NCBI RefSeq assembly: GCF_011758645.1
Contig: NZ_JAAMOZ010000001.1
Location: forward strand, 1,178,001-1,242,000
Reading direction: 5' to 3'
DNA length: 64,000 nucleotides
DNA from: Brooklawnia cerclae
GTDB lineage: Bacteria; Actinomycetota; Actinomycetes; Propionibacteriales; Propionibacteriaceae
The notes under the pieces were generated by a model, which worked only from the letters and a program-made list of their open reading frames with translations, made no database searches and was not told the DNA's origin. Positions 28,728 through 38,921 of this stretch are shown piece by piece; within the stretch, counting starts at the first letter, position 1; each line of letters begins with the position of its first letter. The translations under genes and the position numbers were made by a program.

Positions 28728-31700
28728 ATGGCGACCGGTTTCGTTCACTTGCACAACCACACCGATTTCTCGATGCTGGATGGTGCGGCCCGCGTGGATG
28801 ACCTGATGGCCGAGGCGAAACGGCAGGGCATGCCCGCGCTGGCCATCACCGATCACGGCAACATGTTCGGGGCCTACGAGTTCTACAAGACGGCCAAGAA
28901 GTACGAGATCAATCCGATCATCGGCCTGGAGGCCTATCTCACTCCTGGCACGCCGCGCTGGGAACGCAAACGGGTCCAGTTCGGTGACGGTACCGGCGAC
29001 GACGTCGCGGCCAAGGGCGCCTACACCCACATGACCATCTGGAGCGAGAACCGCGCCGGAATGCACAACCTGTTCAAGCTGTCGAGCCGCTCCAGCCTGG
29101 AGGGCTACTTCTACAAGCCGCGTGCCGACCGCGAACTCCTGTCCGAGTACCACGAAGGGTTGATCGCCACCAGCGGCTGCCCGTCGGGCGAGGTACAGAC
29201 CTACTTGCGCCTGGGTATGTACGACAAGGCCGTCGCCTCGGCCGCGGAGTTCCAGTCGATCTTCGGGCGCGAGAACTTCTTCGTCGAGTTGATGGACCAC
29301 GGCCTGTCCATCGAGCGCAGGGTCAGGGAGGACCTGGTCCGCCTCGCGCGCCAGATCGGTGCACCGCTGGTGGCCACCAACGACCTGCACTACGTACGCG
29401 CCGAGGACGCGCAGGCCCAGGACATCCTGCTCTGTGTCTCCTCCGGGTCGCGGCTGTCGGAGCCCAACCGCTTCAAGTTCGACGGGACGGGCTACTACCT
29501 GCGGTCGGCCGACGAGATGCGCACGCTGTTCAGCAACTACCCCGAGGCCTGTGACAGCACCCTGGCCATCGCCGAGCGCTGCGAGACGCATTTCGACGAG
29601 GGAAACGGCACGTTCATGCCGCAGTTCCCCGTGCCCGAGGGCCAGACGGAAGAGAGCTGGTTCCGTCACGAGGCCGAGGAAGGACTCGTCCGGCGCTACG
29701 GCGACCCGCTGCCCACGCACATCCGCGAGCGTGCCGACTACGAGATGGGCATCATCCTGCAGAAGGGCTACCCGGGCTACTACCTGGTGGTCGCCGACTA
29801 CATCGGCTGGGCGAAGCGCCACGGCATCCGCGTCGGGCCCGGCCGAGGCTCGGGTGCAGGCTCGATCATCGCCTACGCCATGGGCATCACCGATCTCGAC
29901 CCGTTGCCGTACGGCCTGCTGTTCGAGCGGTTCCTCAACCCGGAGCGACCGTCGTTGCCCGACTTCGACGTCGACTTCGACGAGCGTCGGCGCGACGAGG
30001 TGATCGAGTACGTCAGCCAGCGTTACGGACGCGACCACGTGGCCCAGATCGTCACCTACGGCACGATCAAGGCGAAGCAGGCGGTGAAGGATTCGGCGCG
30101 CGTCCTCGACAAGCCCTTCTCGGTCGGCGAGCGCATCACCAAGGCCATGCCGGCGGCGGTGATGGGCAAGGACGTGCCGCTCAAGCAGATCTTCAACTCC
30201 GAGCATCCCCGCTACGCCGAGGGCGGAGAGTTCCGGGAGCTGTACGAGGCCGATCCCGAGGTGCAGGAGGTGGTCACCACCGCTCAGGGCATCGAGGGAC
30301 TGAAGCGTCAGTGGGGTGTGCACGCCTGCGGTGTCATCATGGGGTCGGTTCCGCTGACCGACGTGATCCCGGTGATGAAACGTGAGCAGGACGGCGCGAT
30401 CATCACCCAGTTCGACTACCCCAGTGCGGAGTCGCTGGGCCTGGTCAAGATGGACTTCCTCGGGTTGCGGAACCTCACGGTCATCGGCGACGCCCTGCAC
30501 AACATCAAGCGCAACCAGGGCGTCGAGGTCGCGCTGGAGACGATCCCGCTGGACGACCCGGCCACCTTCGAGCTGCTCCAGAGGGGCGACACCCTCGGCG
30601 TCTTCCAGCTGGACGGCGGGCCCATGCGGGCATTGCTGCGGTCCATGCGTCCCGACAAGTTCGAGGACATCTCCGCAGTCGGCGCTCTCTACCGGCCCGG
30701 GCCGATGGGCGCCGACTCCCACAACAAGTACGCGCGGCGCAAGACCGGCCGCGAGCCGGTGACCCCGATCCACCCGGAGCTCGCCGAGCCACTCGCCGAC
30801 ATCCTGGACGAGACCTACGGCCTGATCGTCTACCAGGAGCAGGTCATGGCGATCGCGCAGCGCCTGGCCGGCTACACGCTGGGCGCCGCAGACCTGCTCC
30901 GTCGCGTGATGGGCAAGAAGAAGAAGAAGGAGCTGGACGCCCAGTACGACCGGTTCAAGGACGGCATGCTCGAGCGGGGCTACTCCGAGAACGCCTTCCA
31001 GACGGTCTGGGACATCCTCGTCCCGTTCAGCGACTACGCGTTCAACAAGTCGCACTCGGCGGCCTACGGCCTGGTCAGCTACCAGACGGCATGGCTGAAG
31101 GCCAACTACCCGACCGAGTACATGGCGGCGTTGCTGCAGTCGGTGCGCAACGACAAGGACAAGTCGGCCGAGTACCTCGCCGAGTGCCGGCGTATGGGCA
31201 TCCGCGTGCTGTCGCCCGACGTCAACGACTCCGAGGGCATGTTCACCGCCGTCGGCGAGGACATCCGTTTCGGCCTGACGGCCATCCGCAACGTCGGCTC
31301 GAACGTCGTGGACGCCATCGAGAGCGCCCGCATCGAGCACGGACGGGCGACGAGCTTCCATGGTTTCCTCGACAACATGCCGCTGGTGGTGTGCAACAAG
31401 CGAGTGATCGAGTCGTTGATCAAGGCCGGCGCGTTCGACTCTCTGGAGCACTCGCGGCGTGGCCTCATGGAGATCTACGAGGAAGCGATCGATCAGGTGG
31501 TCGAACTCAAGCGCAACGAGGAGCACGGCCAGGACAGCCTCCTGGGCAGCTTCGGGACCGACGAGCCCACCTCCGCGGTGATCCACACCCCGATCCCCGA
31601 CGTGGAGGACTGGGACAAGCGCACCCGCCTGGCCTTCGAGCGCGAGATGCTCGGGCTGTATGTGTCGGATCATCCGCTCAATGGTCTCGAGCACGTCATC

Positions 31701-32243
31701 GCCACGGAGCGCAGCACGACGATCGCCGGGCTCAGCGAGCGCGGCGAGGCGGGCTCCACCCACACGATCTGCGGGATGATCACCCAGGTGCAGCGCCGTC
31801 AGACGCGGCAGGGGCGCATGTGGGCGACGATCGCGGTGGAGGACTTGGACGCCGCGGTCAACGTGTCGGTGTTCCCGAACGTCTACGACCAGGTGGCATC
31901 GGCCCTGGTGCCCGACTCGATCGTCCGGGTCAAGGGACGGCTCAGCGTGCGGGACGAGACGATCGAGATGCACGCCGACAGCGTGGTGGGGCTCGACCTC
32001 AGCTCGGACGAGTCGCGCCCGGTCGTGATCCAGCTACGTGCGAATCGCTGCACTCCGGCGGTCGTCGAGCGGTTGAGGGGAGTTCTCGGTGCGCATTCCG
32101 GGGCCACGGAGGTGCGCCTGCGTCTCGTGAGCCGCGAGAAGACCACCACCCTCAAGGTGGGCGACGAATGGCGGGTGACACCGTCGCAGCCTCTGATCGC
32201 CGACCTCAAGGCGCTGTTGGGTCCGTCCTGCCTCGCCGTCTAG
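28728..32243 (+). CDS. dnaE: DnaE, DNA polymerase III alpha subunit
   Basis: The replicative polymerase, 1171 residues, the usual size of actinobacterial DnaE1. The PHP domain starts with FVHLHNHTDFSMLDGA and includes ITDHGNMFGAYEF. The polymerase core has RVGPGRGSGAGSIIAYAMG and PDFDVDFDERRRDEV, which hold the catalytic aspartates. A tandem HhH region and an OB-fold domain (THTICGMITQVQRRQTR) follow. There is no intein. The gene diverges from the HTH/ClpN pair. The start ATG at 28728 has GAAGGGGAAGG upstream. Confidence 0.98.
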   Translation: MATGFVHLHNHTDFSMLDGAARVDDLMAEAKRQGMPALAITDHGNMFGAYEFYKTAKKYEINPIIGLEAYLTPGTPRWERKRVQFGDGTGDDVAAKGAYTHMTIWSENRAGMHNLFKLSSRSSLEGYFYKPRADRELLSEYHEGLIATSGCPSGEVQTYLRLGMYDKAVASAAEFQSIFGRENFFVELMDHGLSIERRVREDLVRLARQIGAPLVATNDLHYVRAEDAQAQDILLCVSSGSRLSEPNRFKFDGTGYYLRSADEMRTLFSNYPEACDSTLAIAERCETHFDEGNGTFMPQFPVPEGQTEESWFRHEAEEGLVRRYGDPLPTHIRERADYEMGIILQKGYPGYYLVVADYIGWAKRHGIRVGPGRGSGAGSIIAYAMGITDLDPLPYGLLFERFLNPERPSLPDFDVDFDERRRDEVIEYVSQRYGRDHVAQIVTYGTIKAKQAVKDSARVLDKPFSVGERITKAMPAAVMGKDVPLKQIFNSEHPRYAEGGEFRELYEADPEVQEVVTTAQGIEGLKRQWGVHACGVIMGSVPLTDVIPVMKREQDGAIITQFDYPSAESLGLVKMDFLGLRNLTVIGDALHNIKRNQGVEVALETIPLDDPATFELLQRGDTLGVFQLDGGPMRALLRSMRPDKFEDISAVGALYRPGPMGADSHNKYARRKTGREPVTPIHPELAEPLADILDETYGLIVYQEQVMAIAQRLAGYTLGAADLLRRVMGKKKKKELDAQYDRFKDGMLERGYSENAFQTVWDILVPFSDYAFNKSHSAAYGLVSYQTAWLKANYPTEYMAALLQSVRNDKDKSAEYLAECRRMGIRVLSPDVNDSEGMFTAVGEDIRFGLTAIRNVGSNVVDAIESARIEHGRATSFHGFLDNMPLVVCNKRVIESLIKAGAFDSLEHSRRGLMEIYEEAIDQVVELKRNEEHGQDSLLGSFGTDEPTSAVIHTPIPDVEDWDKRTRLAFEREMLGLYVSDHPLNGLEHVIATERSTTIAGLSERGEAGSTHTICGMITQVQRRQTRQGRMWATIAVEDLDAAVNVSVFPNVYDQVASALVPDSIVRVKGRLSVRDETIEMHADSVVGLDLSSDESRPVVIQLRANRCTPAVVERLRGVLGAHSGATEVRLRLVSREKTTTLKVGDEWRVTPSQPLIADLKALLGPSCLAV

Positions 32244-32286
32244 AGTTGTCGCGAAATCGGCGGATCGGGAGCGTTGATGGCGAACC

Positions 32287-32913
32287 ATGGTGATGGCAGG
32301 CGGTAGGGCCGGGCGCGTCCTCGGACGCGCCCGCGCACTCAAGGCATGGGCGGCCGCCTTCGCGGGGCCGACGTGGCGCCGTGCCCTGATCTTCGCCGGG
32401 GTCGTCGTCCTCGTCGGGGTTCTCGGCGGGCTGGTATGGCACGCGTACGTCACGTTGCCGGTGTACTCGGCCAGCGAGGACGGGACGGTCAAGATCACCG
32501 AGCGCGCACAGAGCCAGATCTTCGCCACCGACGCCCTGTTCATCATCATCGGCCTGCTGGCCGGGGTCGCCCTGGGTTTCATCGCCTGGCAGGCGTTCAA
32601 GTCGCTGGGATGGCCGGTCGGAGTGATCGCGGTCGGCGGCGGCCTGGCGGCGGCCCTCATCTGTTGGGGTGTGGGAGTGCTCCAGGGTCCGCAGGATTTC
32701 GCGCAGCGCGTGGCCGTCGCGCTCCCGGGGCAGTCGATACCCGTCGACTTCGAGCTCCACACCCCCTCGGCGGTTTTCGTCTGGGCACTGGGGGCGATCG
32801 TCCCGGTGATGCTCTACGCGAACCTCACCCGCGAGGACGATCCGGTGTGGTCCCACTCCCGGCGTGCGGTCGCGGCACGCGACGGGGAACCCGCGGAGAC
32901 GCAGCGTCCCTGA
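32287..32913 (+). CDS. Four-segment membrane protein, function unknown
   Basis: A 208-residue protein with four clear membrane segments: ALIFAGVVVLVGVLGGLVW, ALFIIIGLLAGVALGFIAW, VGVIAVGGGLAAALICWGV and VFVWALGAIVPVMLYANL. A basic N terminus (GRAGRVLGRARALKAW) suggests a cytoplasmic start. The extracytoplasmic loop between the first two carries SASEDGTVKITERAQSQIFA. This layout is like the actinobacterial DUF2567 group, which I state with low confidence. It lies 43 bases after dnaE. The exact start is unsure, since ATGs at 32287 and 32293 both fit. Confidence 0.7.
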   Translation: MVMAGGRAGRVLGRARALKAWAAAFAGPTWRRALIFAGVVVLVGVLGGLVWHAYVTLPVYSASEDGTVKITERAQSQIFATDALFIIIGLLAGVALGFIAWQAFKSLGWPVGVIAVGGGLAAALICWGVGVLQGPQDFAQRVAVALPGQSIPVDFELHTPSAVFVWALGAIVPVMLYANLTREDDPVWSHSRRAVAARDGEPAETQRP

Positions 32914-32971
32914 CCGCCGGTGACGCAACCCGGCGGGATCACCGGCCGTCGGACCGCGGTCGACTCGCTGC

Positions 32972-33469
32972 TCAGTCGCGGCCGATCTCGGCGTAGCGAG
33001 CCTTCAGCAACCCGACCAGGTCGTCCGGGGCCAGCTCGATCGACAGCCCGCGGCGGCCGCCGGACACGAGGATCGTCGCATGCGAGCGGGCGGACGCGTC
33101 CACGATCACCGGCATGCGCCGTTTCTGACCGATGGGCGAGATACCGCCCACCACGTAACCGGTGACCCGCTCCGCATCGGCGGGGTCGGCCATGGCTGCC
33201 TTCTTCGCCCCGGCTGCGTGCGCGAGTGCCTTGAGGTCGAGGTGGCCGCTCACCGGCACGACCGCGCACACCAGGGGATCGCCGCCGCCGGTGAGTTCGG
33301 CCACCAGCGTCTTGAACGTGCGTTCGGGATCGGTGCCGAGTTGCTCCACCGTCTCCTCGCCGAAGTGATGGTCGAGCGGGTCGTGCTCGTACTCGTGGGC
33401 GGTGAACCGGACGTGCGCGCGGGTCAGGGCAAGGGTGGCCGGCGTGCCGGCCGAGGCGTGACGTGCCAT
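32972..33469 (-). CDS. ybaK: YbaK/EbsC-type Cys-tRNA(Pro) deacylase
   Basis: A 165-residue trans-editing enzyme that hydrolyses mischarged Cys-tRNA(Pro). It has the family pattern EETVEQLGTDPERTFKTLVAEL with the conserved lysine, VVPVSGHLDLKALAHAAGAKKA and the GGISPIGQKRRMPVIVD signature. The length is normal. It starts one base after the DUF554 gene ends, so the two form an operon. Confidence 0.92.
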   Translation of the reverse strand: MARHASAGTPATLALTRAHVRFTAHEYEHDPLDHHFGEETVEQLGTDPERTFKTLVAELTGGGDPLVCAVVPVSGHLDLKALAHAAGAKKAAMADPADAERVTGYVVGGISPIGQKRRMPVIVDASARSHATILVSGGRRGLSIELAPDDLVGLLKARYAEIGRD

Positions 33470-33470
33470 G

Positions 33471-34244
33471 TCACAGCACCATACTCGCGAGCCAGACGGC
33501 CACCGGTGTCACGATCAGGCCGGGGAGCATGTCGGCCACGCGCACGTTCTTGATGTCGAGCAGTCGGAGCCCCAGTCCGCCCAGGATGACGCCTCCCGCC
33601 ACGGTGAGGGCGTCGATCTGTGCCAGGGGCAGCACGTCCCCGAGCGCCCAGCCGACGACGGTCAGCGCGCCCTGCAGCACCGCGACCGTGATGACCGAGG
33701 CCATCACACCCCCGCCCAGGGACGCCGCGAAGGCCATGGCCGCGAAGAAGTCGAGGCACGACTTGACCAGGAGTTGGTCGGGTCCGCGTCCGAGCCCGTC
33801 GTTGATCGCTCCGAGGAACGTGAGCGGGCCGACGCAGAAGATCAGGGATGCCGTGACGAATCCGTCGACGAAGCGGGCCTCGGCCTTGTGGGCGTCGATC
33901 TCGTCGCGCCCGCGGACCAGACGGCGGCGGAGGAACGCCCCGAGACCCGCGATGCGGTCCTCCAGCTTGAGCGCGGATCCGGCGATCGTCCCGAGCAGGA
34001 GCCCGATCATGATGACGATCGTGGCCGCGCTGCCGACCGCGTCCCCGAGATCGTCGCCGGCGAGTGGGACGATGGACGTGCCGGCGATGACCAGGGTCAA
34101 CAGCCCCAGTGCATCGGTCACGGTGGTGCGTATGCGGGCGCTCAACCGGTCGCCGAAGAGCATACCGAGCCCCGATCCGGCCAGCACGGCGATCACGTTG
34201 ACGATGGTGCCGAGGCCTATGATCTGGGTGGTCACACGCGTCAT
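33471..34244 (-). CDS. DUF554 family membrane protein
   Basis: A 257-residue membrane protein. It has the DUF554 features: an N-terminal GTIVNVIAVLAGSGLGMLFG, then LTLVIAGTSIVPL, DGFVTASLIFCVGPLTFLGAIND and KSCLDFFAAMAFAASLGGGV, and a C-terminal GGVILGGLGLRLLDIKNVRVAD. The family function is unknown; a small-molecule transporter is often supposed. ATG 34244 has AGGTG six bases upstream. The frame continues upstream through hisD, but that is a shadow on the other strand. It diverges from hisD. Confidence 0.9.
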   Translation of the reverse strand: MTRVTTQIIGLGTIVNVIAVLAGSGLGMLFGDRLSARIRTTVTDALGLLTLVIAGTSIVPLAGDDLGDAVGSAATIVIMIGLLLGTIAGSALKLEDRIAGLGAFLRRRLVRGRDEIDAHKAEARFVDGFVTASLIFCVGPLTFLGAINDGLGRGPDQLLVKSCLDFFAAMAFAASLGGGVMASVITVAVLQGALTVVGWALGDVLPLAQIDALTVAGGVILGGLGLRLLDIKNVRVADMLPGLIVTPVAVWLASMVL

Positions 34245-34322
34245 CCCATCACCTGGCGGCCGGACGTGTCGAGTTGCCGGGCCGCTGCGATGGTCGCGTG
34301 GCGCCTCGCGGCGGGCGGTCAC

Positions 34323-34328
34323 TAGAAT
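34323..34328 (+). promoter_or_regulatory. -10 box of the hisDCBHA operon (leaderless)
   Basis: TAGAAT lies six bases before the hisD GTG. No -35 hexamer is convincing. The spacing puts the transcription start at or one base before the initiation codon. Confidence 0.55.
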
Positions 34329-34334
34329 TGACGG

Positions 34335-35645
34335 GTGCTCAGTCTCATCGATCTGTCCTCGCAGCGTCTCGACGATTACTCCTCCGTGCTCCCGCGGGGG
34401 AAGTTCGACGTCGAGCATGCGGTCGAGACCGTGCGTCCCATCTGCGACGCGGTGCGCACCGAGGGTGAGGCGGCACTGAGGCGCTTCAGCGAGCAGTTCG
34501 ACCATGTCGTCCCCGAGCGGCTTCGCGTCCCGGCCGAGGCGCTGGCCGCGGCACTCGACGGGCTCGATCCCGCTGTGCGTGAGGCGATCGAGATATCGAT
34601 CGCCCGCCGGCGGGCCGTGTGTGAGGCGATCGAGAGCGAGGACGCCTGGCGCAGCATCGAGATCGTCCCCGGCGCCGTGGTCGGCAACCGGGTGGTGCCG
34701 GTCGGCCGGGTAGGTCTCTACGTGCCGGGTGGCCTGGCGCCGTTGGCGTCGAGCGTGGTCATGAACGTGGTGCCCGCCCAGGTCGCGGGCGTTCCTTCCC
34801 TGGCGGTGGCCACGCCTCCGCAGGCCGAGTTCGGCGGGCTGCCGCACCCGGTGACGCTCGCGGTGTGCGCGCTGCTCGGCGTGGACGAGGTGTACGCGGT
34901 CGGGGGTGCCCAGGCCATCGCGATGTTCGCCCACGGGGTCCCCGAGCTGTGCCGACGTGTCGACATGGTGACCGGCCCCGGGAACATCTACGTCGTCGCC
35001 GCCAAGCGCTTGCTGCGCGGTGTGGTGGGTATCGACGCCGAGGCGGGCCCGACCGAGATCGCGGTCCTCGCGGACGATTCCGCCGACCCGGCCTACGTGG
35101 CCGCCGACCTGATCAGCCAGGCCGAGCACGACCCGATGGCCGGATCGGTGCTGGTGACGACCAGCCGCGAACTCGCGGACGCCGTGCGGATCGAGGTCGC
35201 TCGACAGGTGGACCTGCTGGCAACCGCGGAGCGACTGAAGGTCGCGTTGACAGGGGATCAATCGGGGATCGTGCTCGTCGCCGACCTCGACCAGGGCCTG
35301 GCGGTGGTGGACGCCTACGCCGCCGAGCACCTCGAGATCCAGACGCGGGACGCCGCCTCGGTCGCCGAACGCGTGCACAACGCGGGCGCCATCTTCGTCG
35401 GATCGTGGTCGCCGGTGCCGCTGGGGGATTACAGCGCCGGGTCGACCCACGTGCTCCCGACCGGTGGGGCGGCGCGGTACTCGTCCGGGCTGACGGTGCG
35501 CAGCTTCAAACGGTCGATCCACGTGATCGACTACGACGCGGCCGCGCTGGCCGAGATCGGCCCGCATGTGGTCGACTTCGCTCATGCCGAACGGCTCCCG
35601 GGCCACGCCCGGGCTATCACGATCAGGACGGAGGAGGCCCGATGA
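34335..35645 (+). CDS. hisD: HisD, histidinol dehydrogenase
   Basis: Two-step NAD-dependent oxidation of histidinol to histidine. The 436-residue protein has [20 protein letters not shown], the signature [26 protein letters not shown] and [18 protein letters not shown], which hold the zinc and catalytic residues. The start is GTG 34335, which has no ribosome site but has TAGAAT (34323-34328) six bases upstream, so the his transcript probably is leaderless. The stop overlaps the hisC ATG. Confidence 0.97.
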   Translation: MLSLIDLSSQRLDDYSSVLPRGKFDVEHAVETVRPICDAVRTEGEAALRRFSEQFDHVVPERLRVPAEALAAALDGLDPAVREAIEISIARRRAVCEAIESEDAWRSIEIVPGAVVGNRVVPVGRVGLYVPGGLAPLASSVVMNVVPAQVAGVPSLAVATPPQAEFGGLPHPVTLAVCALLGVDEVYAVGGAQAIAMFAHGVPELCRRVDMVTGPGNIYVVAAKRLLRGVVGIDAEAGPTEIAVLADDSADPAYVAADLISQAEHDPMAGSVLVTTSRELADAVRIEVARQVDLLATAERLKVALTGDQSGIVLVADLDQGLAVVDAYAAEHLEIQTRDAASVAERVHNAGAIFVGSWSPVPLGDYSAGSTHVLPTGGAARYSSGLTVRSFKRSIHVIDYDAAALAEIGPHVVDFAHAERLPGHARAITIRTEEAR

Positions 35646-36814
35646 CCGGCGATCGTCCCGGTGCGGACACGCGCCCGGCAGCTGTCGACCCCGGCCGCAG
35701 GATCACGCTCGCCCAGTTGCCGCTTCGTCCCGAACTCGTGGGGGAGGAGCCGTACGGTGCTCCGCAACTCCAGGTGCCGGTGGCGCTGAACGTCAACGAG
35801 AACCCCTACCCGCCGAGTACGAGGATTCGCCTGCAGATGGCCGAGGCGATGCTCGAGGTCGCGCGCACGGTCAACCGGTACCCCGATCGGGAGGCGTTGG
35901 GGCTGCGCGGCGACCTCGCGTCCTACCTGGGCTTCGGGCTGAGCGCCGACAACGTCTGGGCGGCCAACGGCAGCAACGAGGTCATGACGCACCTGCTGCA
36001 GGCATTCGGCGGCCCGGGTCGCCTGCTCCTGGCTTTCACCCCCACGTACTCGATGTACCCCGAGTACGCCCGCAACACCCACACCGGTTACGTGACCGTG
36101 CCGCGCCGCGACGACTTCACCCTCGACGCGGATCTCATCGTCGGCGCGGTCGCCGAGCACCGGCCCGACATCGTGCTCATCTGCACGCCGAACAACCCGA
36201 CCGGCACCCGCACCCCGGTGAGCGTCATCGCGGAGGTCTGCGAGCGCGTCGACTGCCTGGTGGTGGTGGACGAGGCCTATCAGGAGTTCGCCGAGGTGCC
36301 GGAGGACTCGGCGCTGGCGCTCCTGCCGCGGTTCGGGAAGCTCGTCGTCTCGCGGACGATGAGCAAGGCGTTCGCTCTGGCCGGCGGGCGGGTCGGCTAC
36401 CTGGCCGCGGCTCCCGCGATCGTGGACGCGTGCCGCATCGTCCGGCTGCCCTATCATCTGTCGGCGCAGACGCAGGCCATGGCGCGGGTCGCCCTGGCCC
36501 ACTCGCGGGAGATGCTCGCCCAGGTCGACAAGCTGCGCGACCAGTGCCAGCAGGTACAGGTGTGGCTGAAGGCGCACGGGTTCGAGGTCGTGCCCAGCCA
36601 GTCGAACTTCTGTCTGTTCGGCCGGTTCCTCGACCGACACGCCGCGTGGCAGGCGTTGCTCGACCGCGGCGTCCTCATCCGCGAGGTGGGGCCGGCCGGG
36701 TTCCTGCGTGTGTCGGCCGGGACTCCCGCCGAGATGGCAGCCTTCCGCGACGCCCTGACCGCCATCCGGCCCGATCACCCCGTGGCCGCGTTCGGCGAAC
36801 CGATCCCCGCCTGA
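35642..36814 (+). CDS. hisC: HisC, histidinol-phosphate aminotransferase
   Basis: PLP aminotransferase for imidazole acetol phosphate, about 390 residues. Features are [53 protein letters not shown] and the PLP lysine in [18 protein letters not shown], plus [12 protein letters not shown] near the end. ATG 35642 overlaps the hisD stop by four bases. The open frame upstream of it is a shadow of hisD. Confidence 0.96.
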   Translation: MTGDRPGADTRPAAVDPGRRITLAQLPLRPELVGEEPYGAPQLQVPVALNVNENPYPPSTRIRLQMAEAMLEVARTVNRYPDREALGLRGDLASYLGFGLSADNVWAANGSNEVMTHLLQAFGGPGRLLLAFTPTYSMYPEYARNTHTGYVTVPRRDDFTLDADLIVGAVAEHRPDIVLICTPNNPTGTRTPVSVIAEVCERVDCLVVVDEAYQEFAEVPEDSALALLPRFGKLVVSRTMSKAFALAGGRVGYLAAAPAIVDACRIVRLPYHLSAQTQAMARVALAHSREMLAQVDKLRDQCQQVQVWLKAHGFEVVPSQSNFCLFGRFLDRHAAWQALLDRGVLIREVGPAGFLRVSAGTPAEMAAFRDALTAIRPDHPVAAFGEPIPA

Positions 36815-36857
36815 GGCTCGCCTCCGCCCATCCGTCACTCAAACAGGAGGTTCCCTG

Positions 36858-37472
36858 ATGAGCACCAACCGCGTCGCCGAGGTGCACCGCGTCACGAGCG
36901 AGTCGGACGTCACCGTTCGGCTCGATCTGGACGGCACGGGTGCGTCCGAGATCAGCACGGGCATCGGCTTCTACGACCACATGCTGACCGCGCTGAGCAA
37001 GCACTCGCTGGTCGACCTGGAGGTCACGACCATCGGCGACGTGGAAGTGGACGGGCACCACAGTATCGAGGACACGGCCATCGCGATCGGCCAGGGGCTG
37101 GCCAGTGCGCTGGGCGACAAGCGCGGCATCGCGAGGTTCGGGGACGCGATCGTCCCGCTGGACGAGGCGCTCGCCCAGTGCGTCGTCGACGTGGCCGGGC
37201 GCCCGTATGCCGTGGTCACCGGTGAGCCAGAGGCGCAGGTGTACGCCCGGATCGGCGGCACCCAGCCGCTGTACGCCGGATCGATGACCCGGCACGTCTT
37301 CGAGTCACTGGCCCTGAACGCGGGCCTGTGCGTCCACCTGACGCTGCTCGCGGGACGGGAACCCCACCACATCGTCGAAGCCCAGTTCAAGGCGTTCGCC
37401 CGGGCGTTGCGCCGGGCGATCGAGCCCGATCCGCGGGTGACCGGCATCCCGAGCACGAAGGGTGCGTTGTGA
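36858..37472 (+). CDS. hisB: HisB, imidazoleglycerol-phosphate dehydratase
   Basis: A 204-residue monofunctional dehydratase with no histidinol-phosphatase domain. The manganese-binding motifs are [30 protein letters not shown] and, in the second half, [14 protein letters not shown] and the C-terminal [15 protein letters not shown]. The ATG at 36858 follows a good AGGAGG. The stop overlaps the hisH GTG. Confidence 0.97.
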   Translation: MSTNRVAEVHRVTSESDVTVRLDLDGTGASEISTGIGFYDHMLTALSKHSLVDLEVTTIGDVEVDGHHSIEDTAIAIGQGLASALGDKRGIARFGDAIVPLDEALAQCVVDVAGRPYAVVTGEPEAQVYARIGGTQPLYAGSMTRHVFESLALNAGLCVHLTLLAGREPHHIVEAQFKAFARALRRAIEPDPRVTGIPSTKGAL

Positions 37473-38104
37473 ACGCCAAGCGCGTCGGTGTGCTCGACTA
37501 CGGCTCGGGCAACCTGCATTCGGCCTGCCGGGCACTCGAGGCCGCGGGCGCCAGTGTCGTGCTCAGCTCACGAGCCGCCGAACTGCGGCCCCTGGACGCA
37601 CTCGTCGTCCCCGGGGTGGGCGCGTTCGAGGCCTGCATGCGGCAGTTGGTCGCCGTGGGAGGCGACGACCTGGTGCGCGAGTGGGTGGCATCGGAACGCG
37701 ACCTCCTCGGGATCTGCGTCGGCCACCAGGTGCTGTTCGCACACGGGGTCGAGCACGGCGTCAGCGCCGAGGGCATCGGGACCTTTCCCGGCACGGTGGA
37801 AAGGCTCGCCTCGCCGCGCCTGCCGCACATGGGCTGGAACCTCGTGGACACCGGCGGGTACGACGGGGTCTTCGACGGCGTCGCGGACCAGCGGTTCTAC
37901 TTCGTCCACTCGTACGCGGCACACGAACACGACGCTCAGGGCGTCGCCTGCCTGCCCTCCGACGCCCACGTCGCCGTGACGGAGCACGAGGGAGACCGTT
38001 TCGTGGCAGCCGTCCAGTGGCACGGGGTGACCAGCACACAGTTCCACCCGGAGAAGTCGGGGGCCGCAGGGGCCTGTCTGCTCCGGGCTTGGCTGATGGG
38101 TTAG
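37469..38104 (+). CDS. hisH: HisH, imidazole glycerol phosphate synthase glutaminase subunit
   Basis: Class I glutamine amidotransferase that feeds ammonia to HisF, 211 residues. The nucleophile is the Cys of [12 protein letters not shown]. The oxyanion-strand motif is [16 protein letters not shown] and the His/Glu pair lies in [11 protein letters not shown]. The GTG at 37469 overlaps the hisB stop by four bases; the frame upstream is a shadow. No hisF follows in this cluster, so the synthase subunit must be encoded elsewhere. Confidence 0.95.
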   Translation: MNAKRVGVLDYGSGNLHSACRALEAAGASVVLSSRAAELRPLDALVVPGVGAFEACMRQLVAVGGDDLVREWVASERDLLGICVGHQVLFAHGVEHGVSAEGIGTFPGTVERLASPRLPHMGWNLVDTGGYDGVFDGVADQRFYFVHSYAAHEHDAQGVACLPSDAHVAVTEHEGDRFVAAVQWHGVTSTQFHPEKSGAAGACLLRAWLMG

Positions 38105-38107
38105 GGT
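38102..38107 (+). promoter_or_regulatory. Possible internal leaderless -10 box for hisA
   Basis: TAGGGT begins on the hisH stop codon (TAG) and ends six bases before the hisA GTG, which has no Shine-Dalgarno. The box would let hisA be made apart from the rest of the operon. No -35 element is evident. Confidence 0.4.
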
Positions 38108-38113
38108 CATTAC

Positions 38114-38896
38114 GTGGCAACGACAATCCATGAGGATGCGCCCGCCGGCGGTGCCCACCTGCTCCTGCTCCCCGCTGTGGATGTGCAGGCTGGCAAGGCA
38201 GTTCAGCTGGTGCAGGGCGAGGCTGGCACCGAACGGGTGTTCGGGGAGCCCCTGGAGGCGGCCACCCGTTGGCAGGACGAGGGTGCGGAGTGGCTCCATC
38301 TCGTCGACCTGGATGCCGCCTTCGGGCGGGGGAGCAACGCCGAGGCGATCGCCGAGGTGGTCTCCACCATGCACATCAATGTCGAGCTGTCGGGTGGCAT
38401 CCGGGACGACGCGTCCCTCGAACGAGCCCTGGCGACCGGGGCCCGCCGCGTGAACGTGGGCACGGCCGCACTCGAGAATCCGGAATGGTGTGAGCGCATC
38501 ATCGCCTCGTACGGTGATCGCATCGCCATCGGCCTCGACGTGCGTGGCCAGAAGCTAGCGGCACGGGGCTGGACCGAGTCGGGTGGCGATGTCTTCGAGA
38601 CGGTCAAGCGCATGACGGATGCCGGCTGCGAGCGGTTCGTCGTCACCGACGTGGCCTCCGACGGCATGTTGACCGGCCCGAACTTCGAGCTCCTGGGCGC
38701 CGTGTGCGCGCGGACGACGGCCCGGGTGGTCGCCAGCGGTGGCATCTCGTCCCTGGAGGACATCCGCATGCTCCGCGGCCTCGTGCCGATCGGGGTGGAG
38801 GGCGCCATCATCGGCACCGCTCTCTACGTGGGCAACTTCACGCTCGGGGAGGCCCTGGCCGAGGCTGGGAGCCTCCAGCCCGACGCCGGTCGATAG
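38114..38896 (+). CDS. hisA: PriA-like HisA, phosphoribosyl isomerase
   Basis: Isomerises ProFAR to PRFAR in histidine synthesis. In actinobacteria the same barrel (PriA) also does the TrpF step. The 260-residue protein has the PriA look: [13 protein letters not shown] with catalytic Asp23, [50 protein letters not shown] and [24 protein letters not shown] matches the PriA loop that holds Arg and Trp. Gln31 stands where an Arg is usual (AVRLVQG). No trpF exists in this window, so dual activity is likely but not shown. Start is GTG 38114 without a ribosome site. Confidence 0.9.
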   Translation: MATTIHEDAPAGGAHLLLLPAVDVQAGKAVQLVQGEAGTERVFGEPLEAATRWQDEGAEWLHLVDLDAAFGRGSNAEAIAEVVSTMHINVELSGGIRDDASLERALATGARRVNVGTAALENPEWCERIIASYGDRIAIGLDVRGQKLAARGWTESGGDVFETVKRMTDAGCERFVVTDVASDGMLTGPNFELLGAVCARTTARVVASGGISSLEDIRMLRGLVPIGVEGAIIGTALYVGNFTLGEALAEAGSLQPDAGR

Positions 38897-38921
38897 CCCG
38901 CTCGGTAGTCTGTGAGCCGCC

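Noticed and set aside
28608-31973. 1121-codon open frame antisense to dnaE
   Set aside because: It mirrors dnaE codon structure in GC-rich DNA, has no family motif and reads as His/Arg/Val-rich shadow sequence.
34865-35641. Upstream extension of HisC
   Set aside because: It is a frame shadow of hisD; the hisC ATG overlaps the hisD stop.
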